This document shows, in pieces, positions 35,722-47,439 of a stretch of 50,324 nucleotides of DNA. This stretch comes from Rhizophagus sp. LPA8_4_AMF (lineage: Eukaryota; Glomeromycota; Glomeromycetes; Glomerales; Glomeraceae), in the NCBI GenBank assembly GCA_021464525.1, contig JADRCO010000135.1:1-50324 (forward strand), read 5' to 3'. Made by a program: the position numbers and the translations under genes. Position 1 is the first letter of the stretch; each line of letters starts with the position of its first letter. The notes beneath the pieces are model-generated. The model had not been told where the DNA came from and made no database searches. It was given only the letters and a program-made list of their open reading frames with translations.

Positions 35722-38700
35722 TTATGTCATATCGGTGAAGCCAAAGATTTTAAGAGTTTCAGGAGGTGCCGAATTGATAAATATTTTTTCATTTGCTATG
35801 CAAAAAAACAACAGAGAACACATCAGCCGCTACTGCAAATCAGAAAAGGATGATTTCAAATTAATAAACGTACCAGATGCAAATTGTGCTCAGCTGGCAT
35901 ATGTGAATCCATAGAAATCTTTAAATTGATTCCTAGATACTAATGCACTGTTGTTTTTACCCTTTATATTCATGCTTTCTTTTGATTCTGCGTTTGTTAG
36001 AAATAATAAAGCCCAATCGTCTACGGGAACATCCTTTGTAGCTTCGGAGACCTTGTAAGAAATCCATTAACAAACAATTAAATGATGCATATGATACCCA
36101 TTATAGGTGAAGAACTATTACCTTTTCATACTCGCCATCAAATAAATGTTGGTCAATAATCATGGGTTCAAGTGATTCAATATTTGTGTATTTTATTAGT
36201 TGGGCAATCAAGAAGATCTCAGTTTCGGAACTTTCATCATTAATGATGTACTTAAGAAAACCGAAGACATCAAAGGGTGCTCCAGGTGCATTTAGGAATA
36301 CACGATCCATATATTTCTCATTCACAACATCTTCATTTCTCAGACAATCCAGATTAGCATAACAACGCAAATTCACTTCCATTTCATTCATATTTTTGTT
36401 GTTGTTAATCTCAGTAGCTAAATAATATGATTTACGTTTTTGAGTTTTGATGGGGCATCTATATTGCAATTTGCAAGAAAATATTTATAATATCTGGATA
36501 TCGATGTCGTAATTTACACAATTTTACATTCTCAGGAAGGATAACATAAACTTCCTCTGGGAAGTCACGAGAAAATTTTGTTTTAAGAAGTTCTTTCAGC
36601 TTGATTTTCTTCCTAACAAATGGAAGAGACTGAGGCGTAATGCCCAGAACTTTGCATTGAAATCTTCAAAGTTTTCCCAATAAATTGGATCGTCATAATC
36701 AAACATGGACTTCAATACACCATTCCAGGATGTTTAGACTTTTTGACAAGTACACTTGCCCACAAGTAAAGTAACCGAATATAGCAACCTGTAGTCTTTT
36801 CTTATATATTTAAAATTCCCATAAAACTGAGGTCCTGAAAGCTTATTTCTCCATCGTCAATTTTAATCTTCTCATATTTGTCAACAGGCAGTTCCAATAT
36901 AGCTTTTACAAGAGGCACGTCCAACCACTTTGAGTTTAATGATAATCGATACTTTCTTTCAATAGCACATTTGACATCTATCATTATGTCCTCAATTTTC
37001 ACTCGATAAGGATCCCCTTCATATTGATCCAATTCTTCTGAAAATTTTTCGTAAAAAGACTCCAAGGTTCTCAGATGTCCTCCAATGTCGTTGATACACG
37101 AATGGTATAATCATCATCGAATAGTTTCAAATTCTTGCCGATCTCGATCGAATCCTTTTCATTAAGGAGGTTTAATGGGAGGGGAAGTGGCTGGTGCATG
37201 GAATACGTGATATACTTTTCCAATGGCCCTTCAATAGTTCCGGCCAGAATAGATATGAAAAAAATTTTCCTAGGTGTATTACACATTAATCCTCCAATAG
37301 AGTTTATGAGAAATTTAAAGTAGGTTAGATTGTTTTCGTACAGTTTGTTGATCTCATCAATGCCAAGGACCAGAACCAATAGAGGATTAGAGGTAGTTGA
37401 TTTTTTTATTTTCATATAATCAGTGTATATAACTTCAAGAGCAGTGCTCAAGGTAAAGTCCGAAACATTTGGATAACAATTGCAACGTGAGCGAAAGCCA
37501 GGAAAATCGAATTTGCCATATTCGTGTTGAGGTTGAAAGTGTTCATATAAAATGCGTATCGAGAGAGATGCCTGTGCGCCAACATTTGTATCCACTTCAT
37601 CAGCAGGGGATCCATTACCGTATGTGGTGTTGATGACGATCATATTTGTGAAAGCATCATGAATTTTTTTACTGTTAGAATCCATAACGCATTGATCGAG
37701 TATCCCTTCGATTTCATCAAGAAACCTGCTCTTTCCTGTTCCAGGTCCGCCAGCCAAGACAGGGATTGGATGATTACCTTCGTCATTTTTATCACGTTCG
37801 TTAAATCGACCCACGATCCCTTTTCGTGACGAATCTCCATTCCAGAGGGTGTCAATAGCGAAATCTCGCCCACAAAACTTGAAGTTCCCACCAAAGTTCT
37901 AACAAGCTAAAAAAAGGATCATCTGATTTAGTCAGAGGGATTAAGAAACACACGACTGAAAAGATGACAAAGCTGAAAGACTTACTCGGGTTCGGTCACG
38001 GTGCAATGTGAATTGTTGTATCTATTCGTAGATGGAAGAAGCATCATTCCAATTAAGTCCTAAAACCGATAGGTGGTTGAGATTAGTTAGAGGATTTTCT
38101 GACATAACAATACTCGGAGTTATTTAGATACTGTACCTTGTGGAACGCCTTTCTGAGAGGGACCTGCTTTAACGCGAAAAAAAGAGATCAGACCAAATCG
38201 ATATTTTGTTACTGCAAATTTCTTGTTCGAGAGGTAAAACATAGGGAAAACTTACCAATGGCGGGGATGATGGTGATGATGGAACTTCCAGATTTATTAT
38301 TATTAACCAATTCATCTTGAAAATATTCACTAAACAGTTCTTCAAGTTCCATTTCTTTTCCATAAAGTTTTTGTACAATGTCTTCTTCTAGAGATATTTT
38401 GCTCTTTAATATCTTTACGCTTGAACCAATAACTTTCCAAAGTTTCAAATTGTTTTTGTCGGAATCACTGACTTCTTTAATACTCCCTGAGGTGTAAAAC
38501 TTCGAGTAGGCTTAAGGGGACATTTATATTATCCAAATTGACGTATCTATTTTTATCCTTATCGTTTTTGTAAATGTTAACCGCATGAACATCAGGATCG
38601 TTGTTGCTTGAAAGTATGTAAAGTATGAATGACGCATCGATCTTGACAATATTTCTTTAGTTTGGAGTTTTTTTGGGGGGAGAGAAGTTTTTTTGAGGGT

Positions 38701-38727
38701 ATTATATATATACTTTTCTGAATACAT
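35722..38727 (-). pseudogene. Crinkler-type P-loop NTPase gene (condition uncertain)
   Basis: Parts in order on the minus strand: a Crinkler-like N-terminal header near 38650-38270 (ILSSNNDPDVHAVNIYK, then NNLKLWKV, the LWKV being a header hallmark); a P-loop domain near 37900-37070 with HPIPVLAGGPGTGKSRF and a Walker B-like LLVLVLGIDEIN; and a C-terminal module near 37065-35722 (YEKFSEELDQYEGDPYRV, DPIYWENFEDFNAKFWALRL, VDDWALLFLTNAESK, FINSAPPETLKIFGF). Proteins of this build are abundant in arbuscular mycorrhizal fungi and are thought to include secreted or nuclear effectors. Several GT-AG introns are evident. By eye I count about two or three breaks in the frame, so this is probably a decaying copy. 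I cannot rule out misjudged splice sites. Confidence 0.75.
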
Positions 38728-40371
38728 CGTGACTATAAACTCTTGATAAACTTTTTGTGGCTTGTTGTGACGTAATATAGCAAATAATATAGATACTCCG
38801 ACAAAAATTAATAACCATAGTAAAAAAAGAAAAAAAGTAAAAAAAGTAATTTAGAAAAAAAAATGATTAATTAGATTAGTATTTATTAAACAAGATGAAT
38901 TAATGTTACGTCGTACGAGTGGTCACGATATTTGACTAATCAGTGTGGCTTTTTTTTTTAATTTCGAGATCACGTGATTAATGCGGGCCAACCTGGCCCA
39001 ACCGGCCAGCATTAGTCTAGAAACTTTGTAAAACAAGTTTATGCATTACCGAATCTTGTAATTTCTTTTTTACATCAATAAATCAGTAATTCCGATGAGG
39101 ATATTATCTCGTTTTTTTATCTATGCTAATGAACTTTTGAATTATCCCATCATATATAAAAAAATTATTATCAAACATGTAATCCATTGATTCATTGAGA
39201 GAATTAATTCCAAGCTCTTAGCTGAGATTGCAGAGCTTAGGAAGGAGAATGCTGAGATTTCCGAACTCAGAGAGAAGTTACTAAAGTTTGCTGAGGTTGA
39301 GGCTGAGAAAAGGAGTTGAGACGGGAGCTTAAGGCCAGAACTGATGAGCTGGAGAAAACTATATCGGGTTATTCAGTCAAGATTGGCAATCTTAACGCCA
39401 TAAATTTACAAATAAAAGAATTTTTATTAAGGATCCATTAAATACAAAAGGAATTTTAGAGAATGTAAAAAAAAATATTTTGTTCATTAATTTTTTATTG
39501 GAATAAACCAAATAACACTAGTTTAATTGTATCCTTATTAGATCTTTGCTATAAAGAATTGAATTTTGTAAATCTTCTGATAATACAATAAATCAAATCA
39601 AACATTAATCTTTAAATACATTTGAAGTATCTATTTAACCTTATTTATAATTACCTCTATATGTCAAGAAGAAGAAAAAAAAGAGATAAACTTTACTATT
39701 ACCTTTGTAGTATACCTACTGTACCTTTAATTTTGTTAAATGTAGAATTTTTGAACATAAAGTTATAGAATTTTCTTTTTTTTTATTTTTTTCTTTTATA
39801 TTAGTAATTATAGGTTTATATTTGCTGGTTACTTTTCCCTTTATAATTTTCTAGTGGGTTGAGGGCAATTTTCTAATTGTTTTTACTATATTATGCATTT
39901 AATTACTCAAATGGAGGCTTTGGTACTTATTATAAGAATAATTCGATTGGATCAGTGTAATCTTCTGCCAAGTTAGGTTTCAAGTTACTAAAAGAATTTG
40001 GTGACATTCCTGTTTCCGAGGTTGTTATAATCTTTAATGGAAGTAACGTAAGTAAATCATGTGAATTACATTATGTATTTAGCCAATTACGTTACTCACT
40101 TTCACTTTTCAGTTAGCTTGAAATATGGATACGGCTGTAAAAAAAGTACTTGTGTAACATACGATTTTCTTTTACAATCATTTTTTTTTTGCTATTTATA
40201 CATTTCTTACTCAGAATAGATAAACGTACGTGGCTTTTCGAGTCTTTTTTACCAAATTAACTTAAATTAATTGATTTCAACCTTTTTTTAGTATATATAA
40301 TGACGGAGTTTAACGGACGGGTAAAAAAGTTTATAAAAATGACCGTATTTTGACAATTTTTAAGTAAAAAA
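38728..40371. other. intergenic with a coiled-coil fragment
   Basis: 38728-39190 and 39405-40371 hold no supported gene. 38990-39015 has CGGGCCAACCTGGCCCAACC, a GC-rich near-repeat. See the separate entry for 39196-39400. Confidence 0.4.
39196..39400 (+). pseudogene. coiled-coil gene fragment
   Basis: The plus strand reads NSKLLAEIAELRKENAEISE then LREKLLKFAEVEAEKR. A one-base shift and stop follow, after which the adjacent frame gives LRRELKARTDELEKTISGYS. The heptad pattern matches the leucine-zipper-like proteins common in this group. There is no start, no complete end and GC content is higher than the surroundings, so I read it as a broken fragment. Confidence 0.55.
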
Positions 40372-41640
40372 ATGGCACAATTTTCAAAGATCAGACTCAT
40401 AAAGGAGTATATAATAGAGTAATTATCATAACTTATATTATAATAATGTAGTTCACTTTATATATTTTTTTTTTTTAAATCAAAATTTAATACTTAATAT
40501 TATAAATTTATAGTTGGATTCTCGTTATTATATTTATTATAGGATGTTTGATGGTTGAAAAAATCGAGCCATTTCATCGATTATTTTCTTTGGAAGATAA
40601 GTCGATCCAATTTCCTTACGCGGAAAAGGAAACCATACCAATTTGGTTATGTACGGTAAGAATTAATAAATCATTTTAAAAAGTTAATTTAATTTATTTA
40701 ATAATTTATTTATTATTGAAATAGATTCTTGCATTGATTGTACCTTTTATTATTATAACTTTTGTGGCTCTTGTAATTAAAAGAAGTTTACATGATTGGC
40801 ATCACGGTACATTAGGGTTACTTTTAAGTATGTCGTTAACATTATTGTTAACAGAAATATTTAAGATTCTGGTTGGACGACCAAGACCTGATTTTATTGA
40901 TAGATGTCAGCCAATAAGAGGTTCAACTGATGCTCAAATTTATGGATTAAGTAGTTCTGAAATATGCACAAGAACCGATTTACTAAATGATGGATTCAAA
41001 AGTTTCTTATCTGGACATTCTTCAAGTATTTTATTTCACTTTTAAAATATATATTATATAATCATATTTTTGTGAAGTTATTAATTTATATATATATTTA
41101 TTTTTTTAAATAAACAGATTCTTTTGCTGGATTAGGATTTCTTACATTCTATTTAGCGGGAAAATTACATATATTTGATCGAAAGGGTTACACATATAAA
41201 GGATTCATTGCCGTCGCACCTCTAATTCTTGCAATTTATATTGCAATTTCACGCACTCAAGATTATCGTCATCATTGGCAAGATGTTCTTGCAGGCTCTA
41301 TACTTGGTATCTATTTAACTTTAAACCATCTATTAAACATTTTTACCATCTTGAATCTAATTTCATTATCTTCTAATAAATAGGACTCGTTCTTGGACTT
41401 TATGCGTATCATCAGTTTTATCCGTTATTGCATTTACCAGTATCTCATAAACCACTTTCAGTTCGATTAAAAACAATGAAACCTGGATATAAAGCAAATT
41501 TTATGACTAATGATGGATTAGAATTTCAAATTAACGTGATTAGAAAAGATGATATTTTATCGCATAAAGATAATGATGAAGTAAAAGTGGTTGTTACTGA
41601 TGATGCTGTAGAAGAGAAGATTGAAAATACAAATTTATAA
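40372..41640 (+). CDS. PAP2-type lipid phosphatase (DPP1/LPP-like), five exons
   Basis: Exons 40372-40406, 40514-40655, 40725-41025, 41118-41306 and 41384-41640 join into a continuous 307-residue frame. The first exon encodes MAQFSKIRLIK and splits the Asp codon of DWILVIIFIIG, so the start is fixed by phase. All three phosphatase signatures are present: KILVGRPRP, SGHSS and SRTQDYRHHWQD, with the catalytic His residues. Six hydrophobic segments are visible. The IEPFHRLFSLEDKSIQFPYA segment is typical of fungal diacylglycerol-pyrophosphate phosphatases. It should dephosphorylate phosphatidate, lysophosphatidate or DGPP at a membrane. The acidic C-terminal tail (DNDEVKVVVTDDAVEEKIE) is likely cytosolic. 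The second motif has LSGH instead of PSGH, which is tolerated in the family. It converges with the bHLH gene. Confidence 0.95.
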
Positions 41641-42547
41641 AAAAATTAGATAAATATAGGAGTATGGAATATACTTATGTATATATAACATTTTATTTAT
41701 TAATTTTCTTGAAAGTATCATTTTAATTAAATATTTACTTATAGGGTAATACATCAAATATTTTTTTCGGTTATGCACTTTCGCAATGCATATTTATTTA
41801 CAAAATATTTACAATTTGTGGGGGTAAATTATCAATTTTAAATTTTTAATTTTAAATTCACCGTACTTCGGGTAGTTCCGAAATCTTTAAAAGCGCCTAG
41901 AAATTTCTTATCTTTATCCGATGTTATCTTCGAGTATCCGATTAGAATGTTTATATTCAAAAAATAAGTCATATACTTGAAAGAAAATAAATATTTTCTT
42001 TGTAAAAAATGTATGAACATAAAAGGAAAATCTAGAACCTGATTAGCTGTATATGAATAAATTAATTGCAGGACCGTCCGTTCGAACTAATCCAAATATA
42101 GAAAAATGGCTTTGTAATAATATATAATTAATAAATAATTAATATCTTATTATTGGATATCGTCTTAAAGAAGAAATTAAACAATGAATAATTTTTTTTT
42201 TTTTATATATATTTTTTCATACTTTATTAAAAAAGAAAATTCCCTAAATAAATAGTAATGTCAAAAAGTAATCCTAATACCCATTACTATTTTATATACA
42301 ACCATAACCATAAATAGTTAAATTTATCATTACTTTTTTTTTTTTTGGAATTGCGCATTACCGCTACTATACTTAATCATAAAGTAAATAAAATCATATA
42401 AATACACACATATATATGTATATATGTACATATGTTAAACAATTAAACGAACGTAAAAAGAGTATTATTTTAAAAAAGATAGTATACGATAATAAAGTTA
42501 CAGTTAAAATGAAATGTATTATCATATAAATACAAGTATAAATAATA
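41641..42547. other. convergent intergenic region
   Basis: Between the 3' ends of the PAP2 and bHLH genes. AT-rich, with AATAAA-like signals on both strands expected for 3' UTRs. No other gene. Confidence 0.45.
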
Positions 42548-43688
42548 CTAATTACATAACAATTGTTGAACACTTATTCCTCCCCTTGGTTCCTCTTTCT
42601 GTTCCTCTTCCTTCTCTTCAATTTCAATAGTCTCATTTGTGTTGGGAAAAGTCTGCACTTCAACATCTCTGGTTTTCGGTATTTCTTTATTATTATTATT
42701 ATTGGTGGTGTTGTTGTTATTGTCATTGGTGTCTGTAGAAGTTGAATTGGATAATAATAATAAAGTATTTGCTTCTTCATGATTAATTTCTCCACCACTT
42801 TTAGAATCAGTATCAGTGTTGGTAGAGGCGTCAGCAGTTGCTCTTTTTGCGCTAGTGGAAGTAACGCTAGTCTCACCATCACTATCACTGAATTTCCCGC
42901 TACTATTTTTACGCTTATATTCCGATTTGTCAGAATCATCATCTTTGAGATGTTTAGGAATAGGAATTTCATAACGATCAAATTTTGATCTTTTGGTAAA
43001 ACGTTCTTCTGAATTATTATTTCCTTCACGTTTTCTTGATTCTGCGACACAGCCTTGTAAATATTGTATATATTCGATGGCACTTTGAAGGATACTTAAT
43101 TTATGTAAATGATCTTGATCCGCACAACTTGGAATTAATTCTTTTAACTGCAATATTTTATCGTTAATTCTTTCACGACGTCGTCTTTCTATTGCAGAAT
43201 GTGATACTTTACGAGCTAATTCACGTTGATCTGCTGTAGTAAGCTGTTTATCTCCATTTGCTCCTGTTGCTGCGCCACCCAGAGAAACACGTTGTTGTTG
43301 ATAAGGGGGATGAATTACGGAATTATGATGTTGCATAACACTACTAGCATTAGAAGGTGTCATTGGTACTGAAAATACTGAAGTTGAAGGCGCTTGCTGC
43401 TTTGGTAAAATACGTTGTTCGTATCTTCCGTTAGTTGGTGAAGGTGGTGTGGTCATGGACATCATTGGTGGAAGTGGTTGAAGTGGCGGTGGCAAATATT
43501 CTGGATTCATATTAATTGGAAGAGAGAAAGGTGAAACTGGTGGTGTACGAAATGACATTGGTGGTGGTAAAATTCCATGTTGAGGACTTGGACGTGCTTG
43601 AGGTGAATGATGTGGTGATATTGGAATCATTGGAGATATTATCGTTGACGATGATGATGGTGCTGGAACGATAGGTCGATACCCCGTT

Positions 43689-43725
<37 letters not shown>

Positions 43726-43726
43726 T
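42548..43726 (-). CDS. bHLH transcription factor, single exon
   Basis: A 392-residue intact frame. It starts with a run of Asn (ATT repeats at 43697-43724), then a Pro/Ser/His-rich stretch. The bHLH domain at about 170-230 has basic region RKVSHSAIERRRRERINDKI, loop LIPSCADQDHLHK and helix 2 LSILQSAIEYIQYLQ. His-Glu-Arg spacing in the basic region predicts binding to E-box CANNTG, and the Arg after ERRR favours CACGTG (family knowledge). A basic patch KRSKFDR and acidic, Ser/Thr-rich and Asn-rich tails follow, ending GGISVQQLLCN. No zipper is evident after helix 2. It is likely nuclear. The absence of introns is unusual among its intron-rich neighbours but common for such factors. Confidence 0.93.
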
Positions 43727-45936
43727 TTTTTTCCTTTTTCCCCCCTTTTTTTTTTAATAAGAGTTACGTATTGTAATTTATTATAATATAATCTAAAAAG
43801 AAAAAAGTAATTTTTGTTAAAAAAGAAATATCTTTTTCTTTGAAAAAAGGTAAAAAAAAAAAATTTTTAAAAATAAAAAGAAAAGCCGACGGTTAAATAA
43901 TTTGAAAAAAAAAAAAAAATTTACTCTAACCCTTATTTATATATTTATCATTCTATCCTAAATAAATGTAAAAATTGCCTAATATTATTGGTGAGAGTTT
44001 CTCAGGTGTGCTATATTTGAACATAATAATTGGTAAACTTAAGTAATCCACGTGTAGTATATTATCAAATTCATTGGTTAATGCATGAATTTCAAATCAA
44101 CAAAGAATAACTTTGATGGTACTCTTTCACGATCTGCAAAACTTTCAAATTAGGAAATCGTATGGATAACATGTGAGGTAATGAATTATTCCAATTGGAC
44201 ATTTATAAGAGCAGTGTAACATCACCAGACTTTCCTTTTCGCCGCCCAAAAAACATTTCAGCCCTACAAATCCAAAACGATTTACCGAGTCTTCATTAAT
44301 TTAACCTAGTACAATACGTAATTTTTGTACTGCATTAAAAATATAAAAAATTCTAATTCTGCAACTTAATAAATTAATATTTTTTTAACAGATAAGAATT
44401 TTACATCAAAAAAAACCTATCAAAGATAATTTTAGTCAACTTTGTTTGCGAAGATTTGTATCAATTCTTTATGCATCTTAAGAGTATTTATCTAATGAAT
44501 TTGCCAAATAATATATTCTAATTTCCGAATCGGCTTGGCCCACTAAACTGGCGTTACTCCCTAATGATGGCGTAAATTTGATCATCCATAATACAATGAC
44601 ATATATTCTTCCATAAATTGTACGTATTTAAAATTTAAAATTTTATTTCCCATGTGATTATAAAAAATAATGAATGTTTCGCTTTGTCTTATAAATTAAA
44701 AATAATGAATGAACGTTTCGCTTTGCTTTGTAATTTATCTGCTTATCTTACATTCAAAAATAAGTATCCCCCATTTGCACAGCACGTAATGTCGGTCACG
44801 TTTATTCAAAGAGTTGTAGGTCTATTATACCTATTATCAATTTTTTTCCGTTCCAGATGCAGAAATAAACGAAATTACCTTACTTTGCAGGATTCTTATA
44901 AAAAAAATTCACAGCCCAATTCGGGCGTAATATAAATGTTGGTTTACAAGATCACGTGATAACACACTTTCACCACCACGTGATTTCATTACACTGATTG
45001 GGTACAAATAAAAAAGGAAAAGTTATAGAACAAAATGTAACATGTTTAAATAATTGTTTAAAAATAATAATAAATTAAATATTAAAATTCCACCCAAAGT
45101 TGTAATATGTAATAAAATACAGTAGTAGTGACCTAGAAAATGATAATATATTAATATATTATCATGTTTTAGGATACTACTTGATCCAGACTATTATGTT
45201 CTAGAAGTCTAGAATACCATAGTTTATTGATTAATATGTCCTAAGACATCATAGTTTATTGATTAATATGTTATAAAGTGTTATAATCTATTAATTTATA
45301 CTTTACTGAACAAGTCAATTTTTTTAAGATGTTATGAAAATATTCTTAAAGCACATTATGATATTTTAAAATCATTATTAAAAGTGTGATATTTTTAAAA
45401 TATTGGAAAAAGTTTTTACAATTAAACTTTTAAAGCCATTTTTAAATGCAAGTAAAATTATCTATCTACAAGAATATTTTTAAATGCTTTTAACATGATA
45501 TTAATTATACTTCTAGACCTACAATAGATCACAATTATATGTGAAATCAAACTAATATACTGAAAGCTAATGTTGCTTGTTGAAACTAAGAGGTTTTGGC
45601 AGGATGGAGTATGTGAAACTGCCAAAACTAATTTTGCAAATTACCCTAAAATGCTGAAATGTCAAAACTGCCAAAATCCGCAAAACTGCCAAAACCTGCA
45701 AAACTATTTCAGCATTTTGATATAGTATATCATATAACATACATATAATTTCAGCATTTTGATAATTTGTAAATAATGGCTGATCTATTTGATTAACTGT
45801 TATATAATCTGGCTAATAATCTACTTTTTTTTAAAACTGATTTTTTTTTCATTTTAAACTTTATTTTATTATTTTTTATTTGCAAAAAAAATTATTTTTA
45901 TTTATTTTGTTATTAAAAGAATATATGAATTATAAA
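43727..45936. other. intergenic with small repeats
   Basis: No gene is supported; the 93-codon frame at 44654-44935 starts within a direct repeat (AATAATGAATG…TTTCGCTTTG twice). A 22-bp perfect palindrome lies at 45140-45161. A direct repeat, ATAGTTTATTGATTAATATG, occurs at 45219 and 45250. A foldback repeat is at 45571-45760. Confidence 0.4.
45571..45760. repeat. foldback repeat rich in GCTGAAACT, copy 2
   Basis: It begins GTTGCTTGTTGAAACTAAG then AGGTTTTGGCAGG, and includes ACTGCCAAAACT, ATGCTGAAATGTCAAAAC and CTATTTCAGCATTTTGATAT. It is related to 35237-35365 in the same order. Confidence 0.5.
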
Positions 45937-46325
45937 TACCAAAATATTATAAACTGAACTTTGGAATTAAGGTAAGAGGAGATGAGATTTTTATGTATTT
46001 TTTAACATTAAAAAATGTTTTTAATGTTTCTTTCTTCTTTTTTTAGATTGCCAGATGATATTAAACTACTAACCAACTTTGGAATTATGTAAGTAAAAAG
46101 GTGGATTGATAATATTTTGTTTTTTTAAGAAAAATATTTCTAATGCTTTCCTTTTTCTTTTTTTTTATAGGTTACTAAATGAAGAATACAACCCAGACTT
46201 TGAAGTTTAGGTAAAAGAAATTGAAAGTGGGATTTTTTATAATATTCATTAAAGAAATATTATTAAATGCTTCTTTCTTTTTTTAGATTACCAGATGAAG
46301 AATATGACCTGAATTTTGAAATTAT
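45937..46325 (+). CDS. mini-exon array, each exon one ~13-residue acidic repeat
   Basis: Four units on the plus strand. The last three are preceded by T-rich TTTTTTTAG or TATAG, and all four are followed by GTAAG or GTAAA: about 45937-45971, 46047-46088 (42 nt), 46171-46210 and 46287-46325 (39 nt). In one frame they read IPKYYKLNFGIK, LPDDIKLLTNFGI, LLNEEYNPDFEV and LPDEEYDLNFEI. Exon ends AT|GT and starts (A or G)TTR fit phase 2, so joined exons would give M between repeats. The third unit ends in TAG and breaks the frame, so the array may be decaying or may end there. Introns of 75-82 nt also resemble one another. I did not find a start exon or signal peptide. Exon-encoded hydrophilic repeats are known in some mycorrhizal effectors (SP7-like), which is only an analogy. 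Confidence 0.5.
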
Positions 46326-46618
46326 GTAAGTGGAAAGGAGAGTTTTTTATTATATTTTTTAAAGAAATGTTACTAAATGTAGAGATGCAATCCAAAATCC
46401 TGAAAAATACATATATAATTCAGATCTAAATCCAAAATTTTAATATAACTTTATACACCTAATTTTATTAGAAGCTTTATACAAAATCATCATATAAGTT
46501 CAAATTTTATTATAAATTATACAATTATAAATCTGGATTTATATATAAAAAAATTTTTAAAGAAAATTCCAAATAAATTTTATTGAAAATTTATTAAAAA
46601 ATTACCCTAAAATCAGAA
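46326..46618. other. no gene; AT-rich
   Basis: This continues the last intron-like sequence of the mini-exon array and then plain AT-rich DNA. AATCCAAAATCC and TCTAAATCCAAAATT form a weak repeat near 46390-46440. Confidence 0.35.
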
Positions 46619-46903
46619 TCCTAGACATTACATATATAACTTACAACTGATTTTTTGCCAAAAAAGATCCAATTTGCTCTTTTTTTATTTTCAGTTTTTT
46701 GCGATTATCTTAGCATCTAGTGATCCAATTTATGCAGTTTTTTTATTTTGTAAAGCTTGATAAGGACTACAAACCAAAAAAAATCTGCACAAATTAGATC
46801 ACTGAATGCTAAGATAATCGCAAAAATATGATTTTTTTTTATAAATTTAGGCCAATCTGTAAAAAAGTTACTTTTTAAGTTGTATATGTAATGTCCAGGG
46901 TCC
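46619..46903. mobile_element. foldback DNA element with GACATTACATATA ends
   Basis: The left end CCTAGACATTACATATATAA faces an inverted right end, CCTGGACATTACATATACAA. An inner pair, TTGCGATTATCTTAGCAT and its inverted copy, flanks a short loop. About 285 bp. The 63-codon frame at 46717-46908 is a by-product of the palindrome. Confidence 0.65.
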
Positions 46904-47439
46904 TTCAAAATTTTAATAAAAACAAAAAATTTCTTTAAAAAAAATTATTAAAAAATAACTTAAATAAAATTATTAAGCAAAATTACTAGTCAAAATTATA
47001 GATACCTTATAGATATTGATATCTAATATACACAGGTCAAATGCTGACAAATCGGCATCTAATTAGATGTCAATAGTCATCCTTATTTGGTGCTAATCAG
47101 ATGCCGGTTGGAGAATATTGAACCATTTTTATGAATGCCGATTGCGGTCAATTAATGGCACAAATCAGAATATAATCAGCTCCAATCAGCATGTAACATT
47201 GGCACCAAATAGGCTGACCTTAGGATTAATCTGTATCAAATAGGCTGCACGTATTAGTATTAAATAAGCAGACTATTGGCAGACTATTGACTAACAACTA
47301 AAAATAGTTATTTATTTGCTATTAATTATTATTGTCTATTACAATTTATTTTTATTCATTTATAATTATTACAATTTATTTTTTTTATCAAATCTATCTA
47401 AATCTAAATATATTACTATCTATTTAATTTATCTAATCT
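46904..47439. other. no gene; scattered ATCAG/AATAGGC repeats
   Basis: 47040-47290 contains several short repeats such as CACCAAATAGGCTG and TATCAAATAGGCTG, AATCAGC, and GCAGACTATTG twice. It may be remains of a tandem repeat. No coding sequence is supported. Confidence 0.35.

Noticed and set aside
42563-43083. Plus-strand 60- and 69-codon ORFs and a 169-codon minus-strand ORF
   Set aside because: They are shadows of the intact bHLH frame.
46717-46908. 63-codon minus-strand ORF
   Set aside because: It falls wholly in a foldback element and mirrors its palindrome.
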